DNA from: Domibacillus sp. DTU_2020_1001157_1_SI_ALB_TIR_016
GTDB lineage: Bacteria > Bacillota > Bacilli > Bacillales > Domibacillaceae
DNA: 64,000 bases
Reading direction: 5' to 3'
Assembly: GCF_032341995.1 (NCBI RefSeq)
Contig: NZ_CP135438.1
Span: 434,001 to 498,000, forward strand
Shown: one piece after another, positions 55,144 to 63,560 of the stretch
Layout of the letters: every line of letters starts with the position of its first letter
Numbering within the stretch: the first letter of the stretch is position 1
The notes under the pieces: generated by a model
What the model saw: the letters and a program-made list of their open reading frames with translations, nothing else
Database searches by the model: none
Told to the model about the DNA's origin: nothing
Translations under genes and position numbers: made by a program

Positions 55144-55189
55144 AGGGTCTTATGATTGTCGATGAAATAGTCGACAATCATAAGACCCT
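55144..55189. terminator. long perfect hairpin
   Basis: AGGGTCTTATGATTGTCGA and its exact complement flank an eight-base loop. It adjoins directly the broken two-HTH gene at 55192 and may mark the rearrangement junction. Confidence 0.65.
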
Positions 55190-55191
55190 GA

Positions 55192-55955
55192 TATCTGTAG
55201 ACGAACCAAAATTCCACTGACGCTTATATCAAAGAAGGCATTCTTCCCGCTTCAGAAGGGCAGGTAAAAGGGCGAACGATTCCGCTAATTAAAGAAAGCG
55301 ATCTAAAAGAATTCAGCGAGCTGCATGAAAAGAAAATTTGGGAAGACCGGCTCTCCCAGCGACAATACTACAATAAAAAAACCAAAGAATCCGCGTACCA
55401 GCGCTTTTCTTCTCCCTCCATTCCGGAAGCAAGACTTATGCGCAAAAGTTTAGGGGACTGGTACTTTATTGTGCCGGGAACCGATGATACATTCAGCTAT
55501 ATGGAAGGGATCTATACACACAGGTTAACACCTGACTACTCCATTGAAATAGGTAAACGCAGTACAAAGCCCGGATATGCGGTGCTGAATCTGCCGGCCG
55601 TCTATTCCCTGACCTATCAAGTGATGGATCTGCTTTATCAGCAGGTTCCGGTGGCTAATCTGTATATGGAACGCTTAAAGGATCGATGGATCATTCATAT
55701 GAAAGATGCCCGGTTAAATGGTGTTTCCGTTGAGTTAGCCGACTTCATTAAACGCTCGGCTAAATAAGGGCGTGTAAGATATGTTCCGGAATATGAGGCA
55801 CTTAGTATTGAATCGGAGGAGGAATTGCTGTCAGTTCCCCTATCAGTTGATATAAGGGGTGGGTGCGAAAAAAAGGTGAACAGATAGGGAAAAGTATGCA
55901 GGACATTGCCATGGAGATCCTTGAAGAGGTATATCAGCTGAAGAATGAAGTGTAA
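55192..55955 (+). pseudogene. broken copy of the two-HTH protein
   Basis: Aligns with residues from about LQTNRN to the C-terminus of the 49366 protein. The N-terminal HTH is missing, a TAG stands at the start (YL-stop-TNQN), a TAA follows DFIKRSAK at 55764-55766, and a frameshift occurs near 55855 after SVDIR. DNA similarity to the intact gene is very high, so inactivation is recent. Confidence 0.85.
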
Positions 55956-56186
55956 AGAAATAAAAAGATCAATGAATAATAATAAAGCTTAGAGATGATA
56001 GTTAAATAGTAAGTTGATTTTTCTTAGAAATCTAAAAGTCTTGCTGTGCAGACAAAGCAAGGCTTGGATTCGATTTGATTTAATAATTTTGATACGAAAC
56101 TACGTTAACTCCAGCAAGCGGAAATGTTTTTGTTTGCTCTCTTGTTTCCTTTATCTATATGATTTTGGCTACTAATTAAACCATTC

Positions 56187-56218
56187 ACTTGTAACACAAG
56201 TATACAACTAGTATACTT
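56187..56218 (+). promoter_or_regulatory. GntR-type operators upstream of tpx
   Basis: ACTTGT-AAC-ACAAGT (56187-56201) and AAGTATAC-AACTA-GTATACTT (56198-56218) overlap. They resemble the palindrome in front of the GntR gene at 57139. Confidence 0.55.
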
Positions 56219-56251
56219 ATCTTATACTATAGAAATTGGAGGGAATTGTTC

Positions 56252-56752
56252 ATGACAACGGTAACATTTTTAGAAAAACCTGTAACGCTGATTGGAAATA
56301 GAGTAAAGGCTGGCGATAAAGCACCTGATTTTACTGTACTGGATAACGATCTTTCTGTTGTTACACTAGCAGATACAACTGGGAAGGTTCGAATTATTAG
56401 TGTAGTGCCATCTATTGACACTGGGGTATGTGACGCACAGACACGTCGTTTCAATGAGGAAGCAACTAAACTTGAAAATGTTGAGGTTTTGACAATTTCT
56501 GCAGATCTTCCATTTGCGCAAAAACGCTGGTGTGCGGCAGCAGGTTTAAACAATATTAAGACACTTTCTGACCACCGCGATTTTTCTTTTGCAGAAAATT
56601 ATGGTGCAGGGATCCAAGAACTTCGTTTATTAACTCGTTCAATATTTGTATTAGATTCAAATGATAATATTACATATGTAGAATATGTTCCTGAAGTAAC
56701 AAATCACCCCAACTACGAAGCAGCTATTGAAGCAGCAAAAACTGCGAACTAA
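56252..56752 (+). CDS. tpx: thiol peroxidase
   Basis: 166 residues from the ATG at 56252, after GGAGGGAATTGTTC. Peroxidatic Cys60 in [19 protein letters not shown] and resolving Cys94 in KRWCAAAGL match the atypical 2-Cys Tpx family. Reduces H2O2 and alkyl peroxides using thioredoxin; cytosolic. Monocistronic with a strong terminator. GntR-like operator sequences just upstream are unexpected for tpx, which is usually under Spx/PerR-type control. Confidence 0.96.
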   Translation: MTTVTFLEKPVTLIGNRVKAGDKAPDFTVLDNDLSVVTLADTTGKVRIISVVPSIDTGVCDAQTRRFNEEATKLENVEVLTISADLPFAQKRWCAAAGLNNIKTLSDHRDFSFAENYGAGIQELRLLTRSIFVLDSNDNITYVEYVPEVTNHPNYEAAIEAAKTAN

Positions 56753-56831
56753 CAGATTTCAGAGCCAATTTATCTATGGTTCTGTAACAAATTTTGTATT
56801 GCCGCTTTAAAATGAAATATTAGTATTTATC

Positions 56832-56867
56832 AAAAAGAAAAGACCGAGCCTTCGGTCTTTTCTTTTT
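56832..56867 (+). terminator. tpx terminator
   Basis: AAAAAGAAAAGACCGA and TCGGTCTTTTCTTTTT arms with a short loop. Confidence 0.85.
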
Positions 56868-56950
56868 GGGAAAAGTGTTGAAAAGTAATGAGTTCTCTTT
56901 TAATTTTTTAATAATACCCTTCAAGTTCTCTTCCACTATTCCCTTTTACG

Positions 56951-56977
56951 TGGTATACTTGTACTACAAGTATACCA
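56951..56977 (+). promoter_or_regulatory. GntR operator palindrome
   Basis: TGGTATACTTGTA and TACAAGTATACCA flank a single central base: a 27-bp palindrome containing the ACTTGTA-TACAAGT core known from the B. subtilis gluconate GntR operator. It lies about 190 bp upstream of the gntR gene at 57139. Confidence 0.75.
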
Positions 56978-57138
56978 ATTAAAGAAAAAACACTTGTCTA
57001 CATCTCAGCATTTCAACTTTTCTTTTTGTATAGGCCTAAAAAAATTGTAATCGGCTAAATGTTATTTAGCCCAAAGGCTAGAAATTAATTAGTTGCAAGG
57101 GAAGAAATATCAATTACTAATTGTACTTATTGAAAGAG

Positions 57139-57846
57139 GTGATTGTTATAACCTTTAACACAGTGATCAGTAAAAAGTTATATGTACAGATTTATGAACA
57201 AATCCTTTCAGGAATTCAGTCCGGTATTTTTCAAGTCGGTGACAAACTTCCTTCCGAAAGAGAATTGTGCATCCATTTTGGCGTCAGCCGCGCTCCTATC
57301 AGACAAGCTCTGAGCGCGTTAGAAATGAATGGCTTTATCTCTTCTAGGCAAGGAGAGGGCGTTTTTGTTAAGGACACGCAAGCAACCGTGACAAAAAATG
57401 TGCTGGAAATCGTAGCGGAATCTGTTTCGCCTGAAGACATTCTAGAAGCAAGACTAGTCATCGAACCTTTAATCATTAAATTTGCTGCTCTAAGAGCGAC
57501 GGATGAGGAAATTGAAAACCTGAATAAAATTGTAAGAAAGATGGAGATTGAAACGATACAAGGGATTTATGCTCCAGAAACCGATGAAGAATTGCATCAC
57601 AGTATCGCCAAAGCTTCTCATAATGAGCTTTTTATTGCTTTTATGGCCTCTATAGGCGAGGCTATGAAACAACAAAAAATATGGACGTTTCTTCGCGACC
57701 GATCCGTTACACATCCCGATTACCGGGAAACAAACTTCAATGAACACAAACAGATTATTGAAGCAGTCAGTTCCCGTAACGAAAAAGAAGCAGTTAAAAA
57801 AATGACTTTGCATATGCAGAAGTTGCAACAACGATGTTGGAAATAA
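57139..57846 (+). CDS. GntR/FadR-family regulator, paralogue 1
   Basis: Winged HTH: KLYVQIYEQILSGIQSGIFQVGDKLPSERELC, FGVSRAPIRQALSALEMNGFI. C-terminal FCD domain (about 80-230): EDILEARLVIEPLIIKFAA and the metal/ligand histidines in DEELHHSIAKASHNELF and NEHKQIIEAV. Start uncertain: no ATG near; candidates are TTG 57121/57130, GTG 57139, or an ATA at 57148 placed correctly after AAAGAGGTGAT. FCD-type GntR proteins sense sugar acids or carboxylates. Paralogue at 59254. Confidence 0.9.
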   Translation: MIVITFNTVISKKLYVQIYEQILSGIQSGIFQVGDKLPSERELCIHFGVSRAPIRQALSALEMNGFISSRQGEGVFVKDTQATVTKNVLEIVAESVSPEDILEARLVIEPLIIKFAALRATDEEIENLNKIVRKMEIETIQGIYAPETDEELHHSIAKASHNELFIAFMASIGEAMKQQKIWTFLRDRSVTHPDYRETNFNEHKQIIEAVSSRNEKEAVKKMTLHMQKLQQRCWK

Positions 57847-57896
57847 TAATCAATTTTAAAGGTAGTTATTTGCTAAAAGTGCTTCTCTTTAACAAA

Positions 57897-57944
57897 AGCA
57901 TCGCCCGCCCGGAATCCTGAAAAACGTCCGAGCAGGCGATGCTT
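57897..57944. terminator. bidirectional terminator
   Basis: AAGCATCGCC and GGCGATGCTT arms, T-run at the right, between gntR 1 and rpiB. Confidence 0.75.
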
Positions 57945-58084
57945 TTGTTTTGATAAACCTTGTTAAATGAATTAGATGGATCTTTCCGCTTTAAGGACAA
58001 AGGCCGGTCCAGCAATCAATTATTTTTTATTATGTTCTTTCTCTCTAAAACAGGCTTTATGAAACTAGTGGTCTCTGCGAACGG

Positions 58085-58525
58085 TCATACATATTCAATA
58101 TCTCTAATTTTGTTGACGCGTGTTTCGTGACGGCCGCCTTCAAATTCAGTTTCCAGCCAGATTTTTGCAATATCACGGGCAAGGCCTGGTCCGATTACAC
58201 GCTCGCCCATAGCCAGCATATTAGAATCGTTGTGCTCTCTTGTTGCTTTCGCGCTGAATGTATCATGTACAAGCGCACAGCGGATGCCTTTGACTTTATT
58301 GGCCGCAATGCTCATCCCAATGCCTGTACCGCAAACTAAAATACCACGGTCAAATTCTCCGAGTGCTACCTTTTGTGCTGCCGGAAACGCGTAATCCGGA
58401 TAATCTACGGATGCATTGCATTCACAGCCAAGATCCAAATACTCGATTTTCATTTCCTTTAAAAGTGCAATCAATTCCTGTCGAATATGAATGCCTCCAT
58501 GATCAGACGCAATTACTACTTTCAC
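58085..58525 (-). CDS. RpiB-type sugar-phosphate isomerase
   Basis: 146 residues. IASDHGG at the N-terminus, active-site Cys in GILVCGTGIGMSIAANK, and HDTFSAKATREHNDSNMLAMGERV, the LacAB/RpiB fold. It interconverts aldose and ketose phosphates: ribose 5-P, allose 6-P or a tetrose phosphate. Since a Bacillus normally has one household RpiB near upp/glyA, this copy in a GntR-MFS-epimerase neighbourhood is probably catabolic. GGAGG precedes the ATG. Confidence 0.9.
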   Translation of the reverse strand: MKVVIASDHGGIHIRQELIALLKEMKIEYLDLGCECNASVDYPDYAFPAAQKVALGEFDRGILVCGTGIGMSIAANKVKGIRCALVHDTFSAKATREHNDSNMLAMGERVIGPGLARDIAKIWLETEFEGGRHETRVNKIRDIEYV

Positions 58526-58658
58526 ATTACTTCCTCCTCGACCCCTCTTTTTTGAAACTTCTTATGAACAAAACCAGATTTAAAATATATATCGAAATGA
58601 TATATAGTCTTACTTACCGAAAAAGAATCAACTTTTATCTTATGAATATTTGTTGTCC

Positions 58659-58784
58659 TTACTTGCTCTCTTCATCAGCTTTTGTGCATGCTTTACATTC
58701 ACATTTGGAATAAAGAAAAGTGACTTTTTCGTCTTCAAAATGAGCAATCGTTGATTGGCAAATATAACAGATTAAAGTTCCCAT
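58659..58784 (-). CDS. SR1P-like peptide, copy 1
   Basis: 41 residues: MGTLICYICQSTIAHFEDEK, then VTFLYSKCECKACTKADEES. Matches the SR1P pattern MGTIxCxxCxxxIxxFEDEKVxxLYxxCxxC. In B. subtilis SR1P is made from the dual-function RNA SR1 and binds GapA. AAGAAGGAG lies nine bases before the ATG. Follows a second copy on the same strand and precedes rpiB, so it may be in the same transcript; linking a GapA-binding peptide to a sugar operon makes sense for glycolytic control. Confidence 0.85.
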   Translation of the reverse strand: MGTLICYICQSTIAHFEDEKVTFLYSKCECKACTKADEESK

Positions 58785-58883
58785 GGGACATCTCCTTCTT
58801 ATAAAAATGTTTTTATACTATTTTCTATTTAAAAATACATTTTCAGCCTCTTTAAAGAATTGTGAGAGCAACAAAGTTTACTA

Positions 58884-59030
58884 TTATTTATGCAGATCCG
58901 ATTTTTGGCTGTTTTTCATTTTCTCACCCTCACAGTTTTCACATTGACCTTTGGAATAGAGAAAGGAAACTTTTTCATCTTCAAAATGAGCAATTGTTGA
59001 TTGGCAAGTATGACAAATAATCGTTCCCAT
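58884..59030 (-). CDS. SR1P-like peptide, copy 2
   Basis: 48 residues: MGTIICHTCQSTIAHFEDEK, VSFLYSKGQCENCEGEK and a longer polar tail. Same CxxC...CxxC layout as copy 1 with the last cysteine pair shifted by two residues. GGAGGAGAA is upstream. Transcribed away from gntR 2, with an operator-like sequence in between, so it is probably under control of that regulator. Confidence 0.85.
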   Translation of the reverse strand: MGTIICHTCQSTIAHFEDEKVSFLYSKGQCENCEGEKMKNSQKSDLHK

Positions 59031-59063
59031 TAATATATTCTCCTCCTTGTTCTTTGTATACTT

Positions 59064-59087
59064 GGTTACTTGTATAATAAGTGTACC
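59064..59087. promoter_or_regulatory. degenerate GntR operator between SR1P 2 and gntR 2
   Basis: GGTTACTTGTATAATAAG followed by TGTACC keeps the ACTTGTA half and an AAGT half of the palindrome at 56951, in the divergent promoter region. Confidence 0.45.
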
Positions 59088-59253
59088 TTGGTTATATCTT
59101 AAAGGATAGATGTCTTTATGTCAACGCTTTCAATTTAATTATTTCAGAAAATTTTTTAACTGAGTTCACTTTCATATTTATTTTTCTCTTTTTAAAAAAA
59201 GTATATAATAATCACAAAACCATTTTCAGTCCGATTAATACTTGTGGAGAGAA

Positions 59254-59964
59254 GTGATTATCATTAATTTTAATACTGTGTCTAGCAAAAAACTATACAT
59301 TCAAATTTACGATCAAATTCTTTCGGAAATTCAGGCTGGTAGCTTTAAAGTAGGGGATAAACTTCCGTCAGAAAGAGAGTTATGTGCCCAGTTTGGTGTG
59401 AGCCGTGCTCCTATCAGACAAGCGCTAAGCGCATTGGAGATGAATGGCGTTATATACTCCCGGCAAGGTGAAGGTGTTTATGTCAAAAACACACAAATTA
59501 CAGCCGGCCAATCTGAAGCATCTATTTTGTTGCAATCGATTTCACCTGAAGATATCGTGGAAGCCAGAATGAGTATTGAACCAATCATTATTAAGTTTGC
59601 TGCAATGCGCGCGACTGAGGAAGATATTCAGCAGCTGAAAAAAACTATTGAAAAAATGGAGCAAGAAACAAAACAAGGTATTTATGTACCAGAAACAGAT
59701 GAGGAATTACATAGCGGCATTGCAAAAGCCTCTCATAATGACCTTTTCATCACCTTTATGTCTGCAATTAGCAGCACAATGAAACAGCAGGAAATGTGGA
59801 AATTTCTCCGGGATCGGACGGTTACAAGACCAGATTACAGAGATACAAACTTCAAGGAACACAAACTGTTGATTGAAGCAATCGAAAAACATGATGAAAA
59901 AGAAGCAGTAGAAAAAATGACCATGCATATGCAAAACCTTTACGACAGATATTGGAAAGACTGA
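59254..59964 (+). CDS. GntR/FadR-family regulator, paralogue 2
   Basis: Very similar to 57139 over the full length: KLYIQIYDQILSEIQAGSFKVGDKLPSERELC, FGVSRAPIRQALSALEMNGVI, EDIVEARMSIEPIIIKFAA, DEELHSGIAKASHNDLF. Start uncertain: TTG 59242, GTG 59254 (four bases after GGAG) or ATT 59263. The protein stays conserved with its paralogue from EVI-I-NFNTV onward. Probably binds the same ACTTGTA-TACAAGT operators and responds to a related ligand. Confidence 0.9.
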   Translation: MIIINFNTVSSKKLYIQIYDQILSEIQAGSFKVGDKLPSERELCAQFGVSRAPIRQALSALEMNGVIYSRQGEGVYVKNTQITAGQSEASILLQSISPEDIVEARMSIEPIIIKFAAMRATEEDIQQLKKTIEKMEQETKQGIYVPETDEELHSGIAKASHNDLFITFMSAISSTMKQQEMWKFLRDRTVTRPDYRDTNFKEHKLLIEAIEKHDEKEAVEKMTMHMQNLYDRYWKD

Positions 59965-60008
59965 TATTTGTTTACCTCATGGTCTTCCCTTGATTTTAAA
60001 ATAGTCAT

Positions 60009-60048
60009 AAAAAAACATGTACTTGCTTAAGCAAGTACATGTTTTTTT
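60009..60048. terminator. bidirectional terminator
   Basis: AAAAAACATGTACTTGCTT and its mirror form a near-perfect palindrome between gntR 2 and the leftward MFS gene. Confidence 0.85.
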
Positions 60049-60069
60049 ATGGGAGATTAAACTTGTTAC

Positions 60070-61416
60070 TTAACTGGATTTTTTGATTTTTGTTTGATAA
60101 ACGTTTTTGTCTTCTGTGGAGTTTAATGCTCTTCCAGACTGCTTAACTAAGAATAAAATAATCAGAGAGCCGATAATCATGCTAGCACCAAGGAAAATCA
60201 TACCGTTGTGGAAAGAGCCTGTAGCATCTTTAATGTACCCAACAATATATGGTCCAAAGAAGCCACCCAGGTTTCCGACACTATTGATTAAAGCAATAGC
60301 GCCTCCAGCCGCAGCCCCAGTTAAAAACGAAGGCGGAATTGCCCAAAATGGTGAGTATGCACCGAATGCCCCGCACAGTGCCATTGTTAAAAAAACAAAC
60401 GACAGGATGATACTATGCTCAGCGATATAGCTGCTAGCAATCATAGATATTGCACTTATAGTTAAGCAAATGGCTACATGCCAGCGTCTTTCATTCTTTT
60501 TATCAGAGTGATTGCCGACAAAAATCATGATAACCATCGCGCACAAGTACATTAAACCTAACAACCAGCCCATGCTCTGTGTACTAAGAGACGTTATCTC
60601 TGATAATCCTTTTGAAATTGTCGGTAAAAACATATTAATGCCATAGTAACCCATCATCCAGCAAAAATAGCCAAGAGACAAAATTAGGACATCACGGTCT
60701 TTCAGTGCTTGGGCAAACGTGTAGTGCTTTACTTCTTGCTTTTTTAAGATTTCTTTTGTAGTTACATCCATTAACCAATTTTTTTCTTCTTTACTCAACC
60801 ATCGTACATCTTCAATTTTGTCATCCAGGTAGAAATAGGCAGCCACTCCAAGAATTAAAGCCGGAATCGCTTCCAAAATAAACAGCCACTGCCACCCGGC
60901 AAACCCCAACCAGTCTATACTTAACAAAAAAGTAGAAAGCGGAGATCCGAGTGCATTCGCTCCTGGAATCGCTAACATAAAACCGGCAATCGCTTTGGCA
61001 TGGTGCTTAGTTTGATAGAAACCGCTTAAATAATAAACCATACATGGATAAAAGCTGGCTTCTGCTACTCCAAGCAAAAAGCGGGCGGTATAAAATTGCC
61101 AAGGCGTTTGGACAAACGCCATTAAAATTGCAATGATAGCCCAAGTGACCATGATGCGGCTGATCCATTTCCGTGCGCCTATCTTTGTCATCATGGCACT
61201 TCCCGGAACTTCTAGTAGAAAGTAACCCAGGAAGAAAATCCCTGCACCCAGACCGAAAACAGCATTTGAAAATCCTAAATCTTCATTCATCTGCAAAGCG
61301 GCAAACCCAATATTAACACGGTCCAATGTGGCAATAACAAAACATAAGAACAAAAACGGAATCAGTCGCAGTGTGACTTTTTTCGTTGTTGTACGCTCCA
61401 ATGTTAGTAGATCCAA
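60070..61416 (-). CDS. MFS transporter, anion:cation symporter (ACS) family
   Basis: 448 residues, twelve transmembrane helices, with VTLRLIPFLFLCFVIATLDRVNIGFAALQM, GYFLLEVPG and RFLLGVAEASFYPCMVYYLS, the classic ACS signatures of tartrate, glucarate, galactonate or phthalate carriers. So the imported compound is probably a sugar acid or other carboxylate. A second, nearly identical gene starts beyond the right edge and ends at 63561. A CTTGT-CTA-ACAAG site is 150 bp upstream. Confidence 0.92.
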   Translation of the reverse strand: MDLLTLERTTTKKVTLRLIPFLFLCFVIATLDRVNIGFAALQMNEDLGFSNAVFGLGAGIFFLGYFLLEVPGSAMMTKIGARKWISRIMVTWAIIAILMAFVQTPWQFYTARFLLGVAEASFYPCMVYYLSGFYQTKHHAKAIAGFMLAIPGANALGSPLSTFLLSIDWLGFAGWQWLFILEAIPALILGVAAYFYLDDKIEDVRWLSKEEKNWLMDVTTKEILKKQEVKHYTFAQALKDRDVLILSLGYFCWMMGYYGINMFLPTISKGLSEITSLSTQSMGWLLGLMYLCAMVIMIFVGNHSDKKNERRWHVAICLTISAISMIASSYIAEHSIILSFVFLTMALCGAFGAYSPFWAIPPSFLTGAAAGGAIALINSVGNLGGFFGPYIVGYIKDATGSFHNGMIFLGASMIIGSLIILFLVKQSGRALNSTEDKNVYQTKIKKSS

Positions 61417-61564
61417 AAAAATTCCCCTTTCAGCGGTTTAGCTTTTTCTATTCCATAACACCCTGCAAACGATACCATTATTATGAAAGCTGCTTGCAAA
61501 TGGTTTTTTTTAAATAATCTAACAATAAACTTGTATATTCTCTTTGTTGTCCTCAAATTAGTAA

Positions 61565-61577
61565 CTTGTCTAACAAG
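61565..61577 (-). promoter_or_regulatory. GntR-type operator upstream of the MFS gene
   Basis: CTTGT-CTA-ACAAG, a perfect 5+3+5 palindrome sharing the ACTTGT/ACAAG core of the site at 56951. Confidence 0.55.
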
Positions 61578-61718
61578 AGAATGTCTTTTGCTTAATATAG
61601 TTTTGTCTGTGTGGATTGTCAATAACATATATGGACTTTTTTAATCAAGTAGCAAACAGGATATGTTAACAACTAACTCTTGCATTTACCCAGTATAAGA
61701 CGATTTTTATGTACACAA

Positions 61719-61752
61719 AAAGCAGGGCACTCGCTAGAGCCCCTGCTTGCTT
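61719..61752 (-). terminator. terminator of the PFK-epimerase operon
   Basis: AAGCAGGG and CCCTGCTT arms directly after the epimerase stop at 61759. Confidence 0.75.
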
Positions 61753-61758
61753 TTCGTT

Positions 61759-62418
61759 TTAAGAAGGCAGTTTAGAACCTTTGATCATTTCTATTGCTTC
61801 TTTCCGGTTTTTCTTATTGTAAATAGCAGAGCCCGCTACCAGTACCGATGCCCCTGCTTCTATACAAAGCTGGCCTGTTTCTTGATTAATGCCGCCATCT
61901 ACTTCAATCTCGACAGCTAACTTCTTCTGTTGAATAATATTCGAAAGAGTTTTTATTTTTGGCAGCACACTTGGTATAAATTTTTGTCCGCCAAATCCCG
62001 GATTAACTGTCATTAACAAAACTAAATCAATATCCTCTAACACATGCTGAACTTGTTCGATTGGCGTGGCAGGGTTAAGAACAACTCCCGCTTTTATTCC
62101 ACGCTGTTTAATCGACTGAATCGTCCGGTGAAGATGAGGGTCTGCTTCTGCATGGACAGAAATAATGTCAGCACCGGCATCGGCAAAAACATCTATGTAT
62201 GTGTGCGGATTTTGAATCATAAGATGAACATCCAGCGGAAGATTCGTTACAGGACGAATCGCGTCTACCACAAGAGGACCAATTGTAATGTTTGGCACAA
62301 AATGACCATCCATTACATCCACATGGATGTAGTCGGCACCTCCAGCTTCCACGTCTTTAATTTCATCTGCTAGTCGGGCGAAGTCAGCTGATAGAATGGA
62401 AGGAGCTATTTTAATCAT
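61759..62418 (-). CDS. ribulose-phosphate 3-epimerase family enzyme
   Basis: 219 residues, TIM barrel. [13 protein letters not shown] (Ser, start of strand 1), [38 protein letters not shown] and EIEVDGGIN hold the two catalytic Asp residues and metal His. It epimerises ribulose 5-P/xylulose 5-P, or in AlsE-like enzymes allulose 6-P/fructose 6-P. Follows the PFK gene by 98 bp on the same strand. A second epimerase in a GntR/RpiB neighbourhood suggests a catabolic role. GGGAG precedes the ATG. Confidence 0.95.
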   Translation of the reverse strand: MIKIAPSILSADFARLADEIKDVEAGGADYIHVDVMDGHFVPNITIGPLVVDAIRPVTNLPLDVHLMIQNPHTYIDVFADAGADIISVHAEADPHLHRTIQSIKQRGIKAGVVLNPATPIEQVQHVLEDIDLVLLMTVNPGFGGQKFIPSVLPKIKTLSNIIQQKKLAVEIEVDGGINQETGQLCIEAGASVLVAGSAIYNKKNRKEAIEMIKGSKLPS

Positions 62419-62516
62419 TGTTTTTCTCCCTTCGATTTTTTATCAAATATATTAATTTATTCAACTCTATTAAAACGGTTTTCATGCCGGCCAACCGATT
62501 CAAATCATATTCTTAG

Positions 62517-63473
62517 TTAAGGAAGAAGCACACGTAAAAGCGACTCATTTGCACTTTTATCTGCTGTTTGTTCCTCCAGCTCATCAAGGCCAACATGAAT
62601 AATACGGTTGTTCCGAATGCCTACTGCTATACCAGATTGGCCGTTTAATAAAAGGGAAACAGCTTCCACTCCCATTTTCGCGGCAAGCACCCGGTCAAAA
62701 GCAGAAGGTTCTCCTCCTCGCTGAACAAATCCTAACACAGTCGTACGGGTACTCACTTGTGTTTTTTCTTGAATATAGTGCTGCAGCTCCTGCAAGTCAT
62801 ACATTCGCTCGGTCACTAAAATCAAATTATCGAATTTTCCTTTTTGAATCTTCTTTTTCAAATGGTGACAAATATCATCAAATGTAAGCTTATACTCTGG
62901 CGCAGAAATAATTTCACCTTCACCCGCCAGCGCTGAATATACAGCCAAATCTCCGCAGTAGCGCCCCATTACCTCAACAATGGTCGTTTTGTTATGAGAA
63001 GAGCCGCTGTCTTTGATTTTGCGTACACAGTCAAGCACAGTATTTAACGTTGTATCAAACCCAATAGCATAATCGGTATAAGTTAAATCATTGTCAATTG
63101 TTCCAGGGATGGCTGCTACTGTCACGCCAAGCTGATGGAGTTTTTGAGCGCCCTTAAATGACCCCTCTCCCCCCACAACAACCAGGTTGTTTATATTATT
63201 TTCTTTTAATGTATGTACGGCCTGCTGTCTGCCTTCTTCTGTCATAAAAGCGGCTGATCTTGACGTTTTTAAAATCGTACCGCCTTTTGAGGCAATATCT
63301 TCAACTTTTTCATACGTCAGGTCATAGAAATTACCGTTTATCAACCCTTCATATCCATTTTGGAAGCCAACAATAGATACTCCAAAATGCTCTGCTGCTT
63401 TGACAACAGCGCGAATGGCTGCATTCATCCCGGGCGCATCTCCCCCGCTTGTGAGAATTCCAATCTTGTTCAT
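62517..63473 (-). CDS. divergent ATP-dependent phosphofructokinase
   Basis: 318 residues, aligning with E. coli PfkA without index shift at the key sites. Kept: GGDAPGMNAA, Arg72, catalytic Asp127/Asp129 (PGTIDND), Arg171, Glu222, Arg243, Arg252. Changed: Asp103 of GGDG is Glu103 (GGEG), Arg162 is Lys162, and the fructose-6-P-binding His249 is Phe249 (LGFVQRGG). This is not the household PfkA pattern; it may phosphorylate another ketose phosphate. Placed between an MFS gene and the epimerase. ATG follows AGAGGGGACGCCGA. Confidence 0.9.
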   Translation of the reverse strand: MNKIGILTSGGDAPGMNAAIRAVVKAAEHFGVSIVGFQNGYEGLINGNFYDLTYEKVEDIASKGGTILKTSRSAAFMTEEGRQQAVHTLKENNINNLVVVGGEGSFKGAQKLHQLGVTVAAIPGTIDNDLTYTDYAIGFDTTLNTVLDCVRKIKDSGSSHNKTTIVEVMGRYCGDLAVYSALAGEGEIISAPEYKLTFDDICHHLKKKIQKGKFDNLILVTERMYDLQELQHYIQEKTQVSTRTTVLGFVQRGGEPSAFDRVLAAKMGVEAVSLLLNGQSGIAVGIRNNRIIHVGLDELEEQTADKSANESLLRVLLP

Positions 63474-63560
63474 TCGGCGTCCCCTCTCTCGTGAAAATAG
63501 AAATTCCAGCAGCTTTGATCACCGCGCTGCTGGAATAATTGATTTATCATTGGATGAGTT

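Larger units (their letters stand above)
61417..61758. other. intergenic: operator-like site and terminator
   Basis: Contains CTTGTCTAACAAG (61565-61577) and the terminator at 61719-61752. No gene was seen. Confidence 0.5.
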
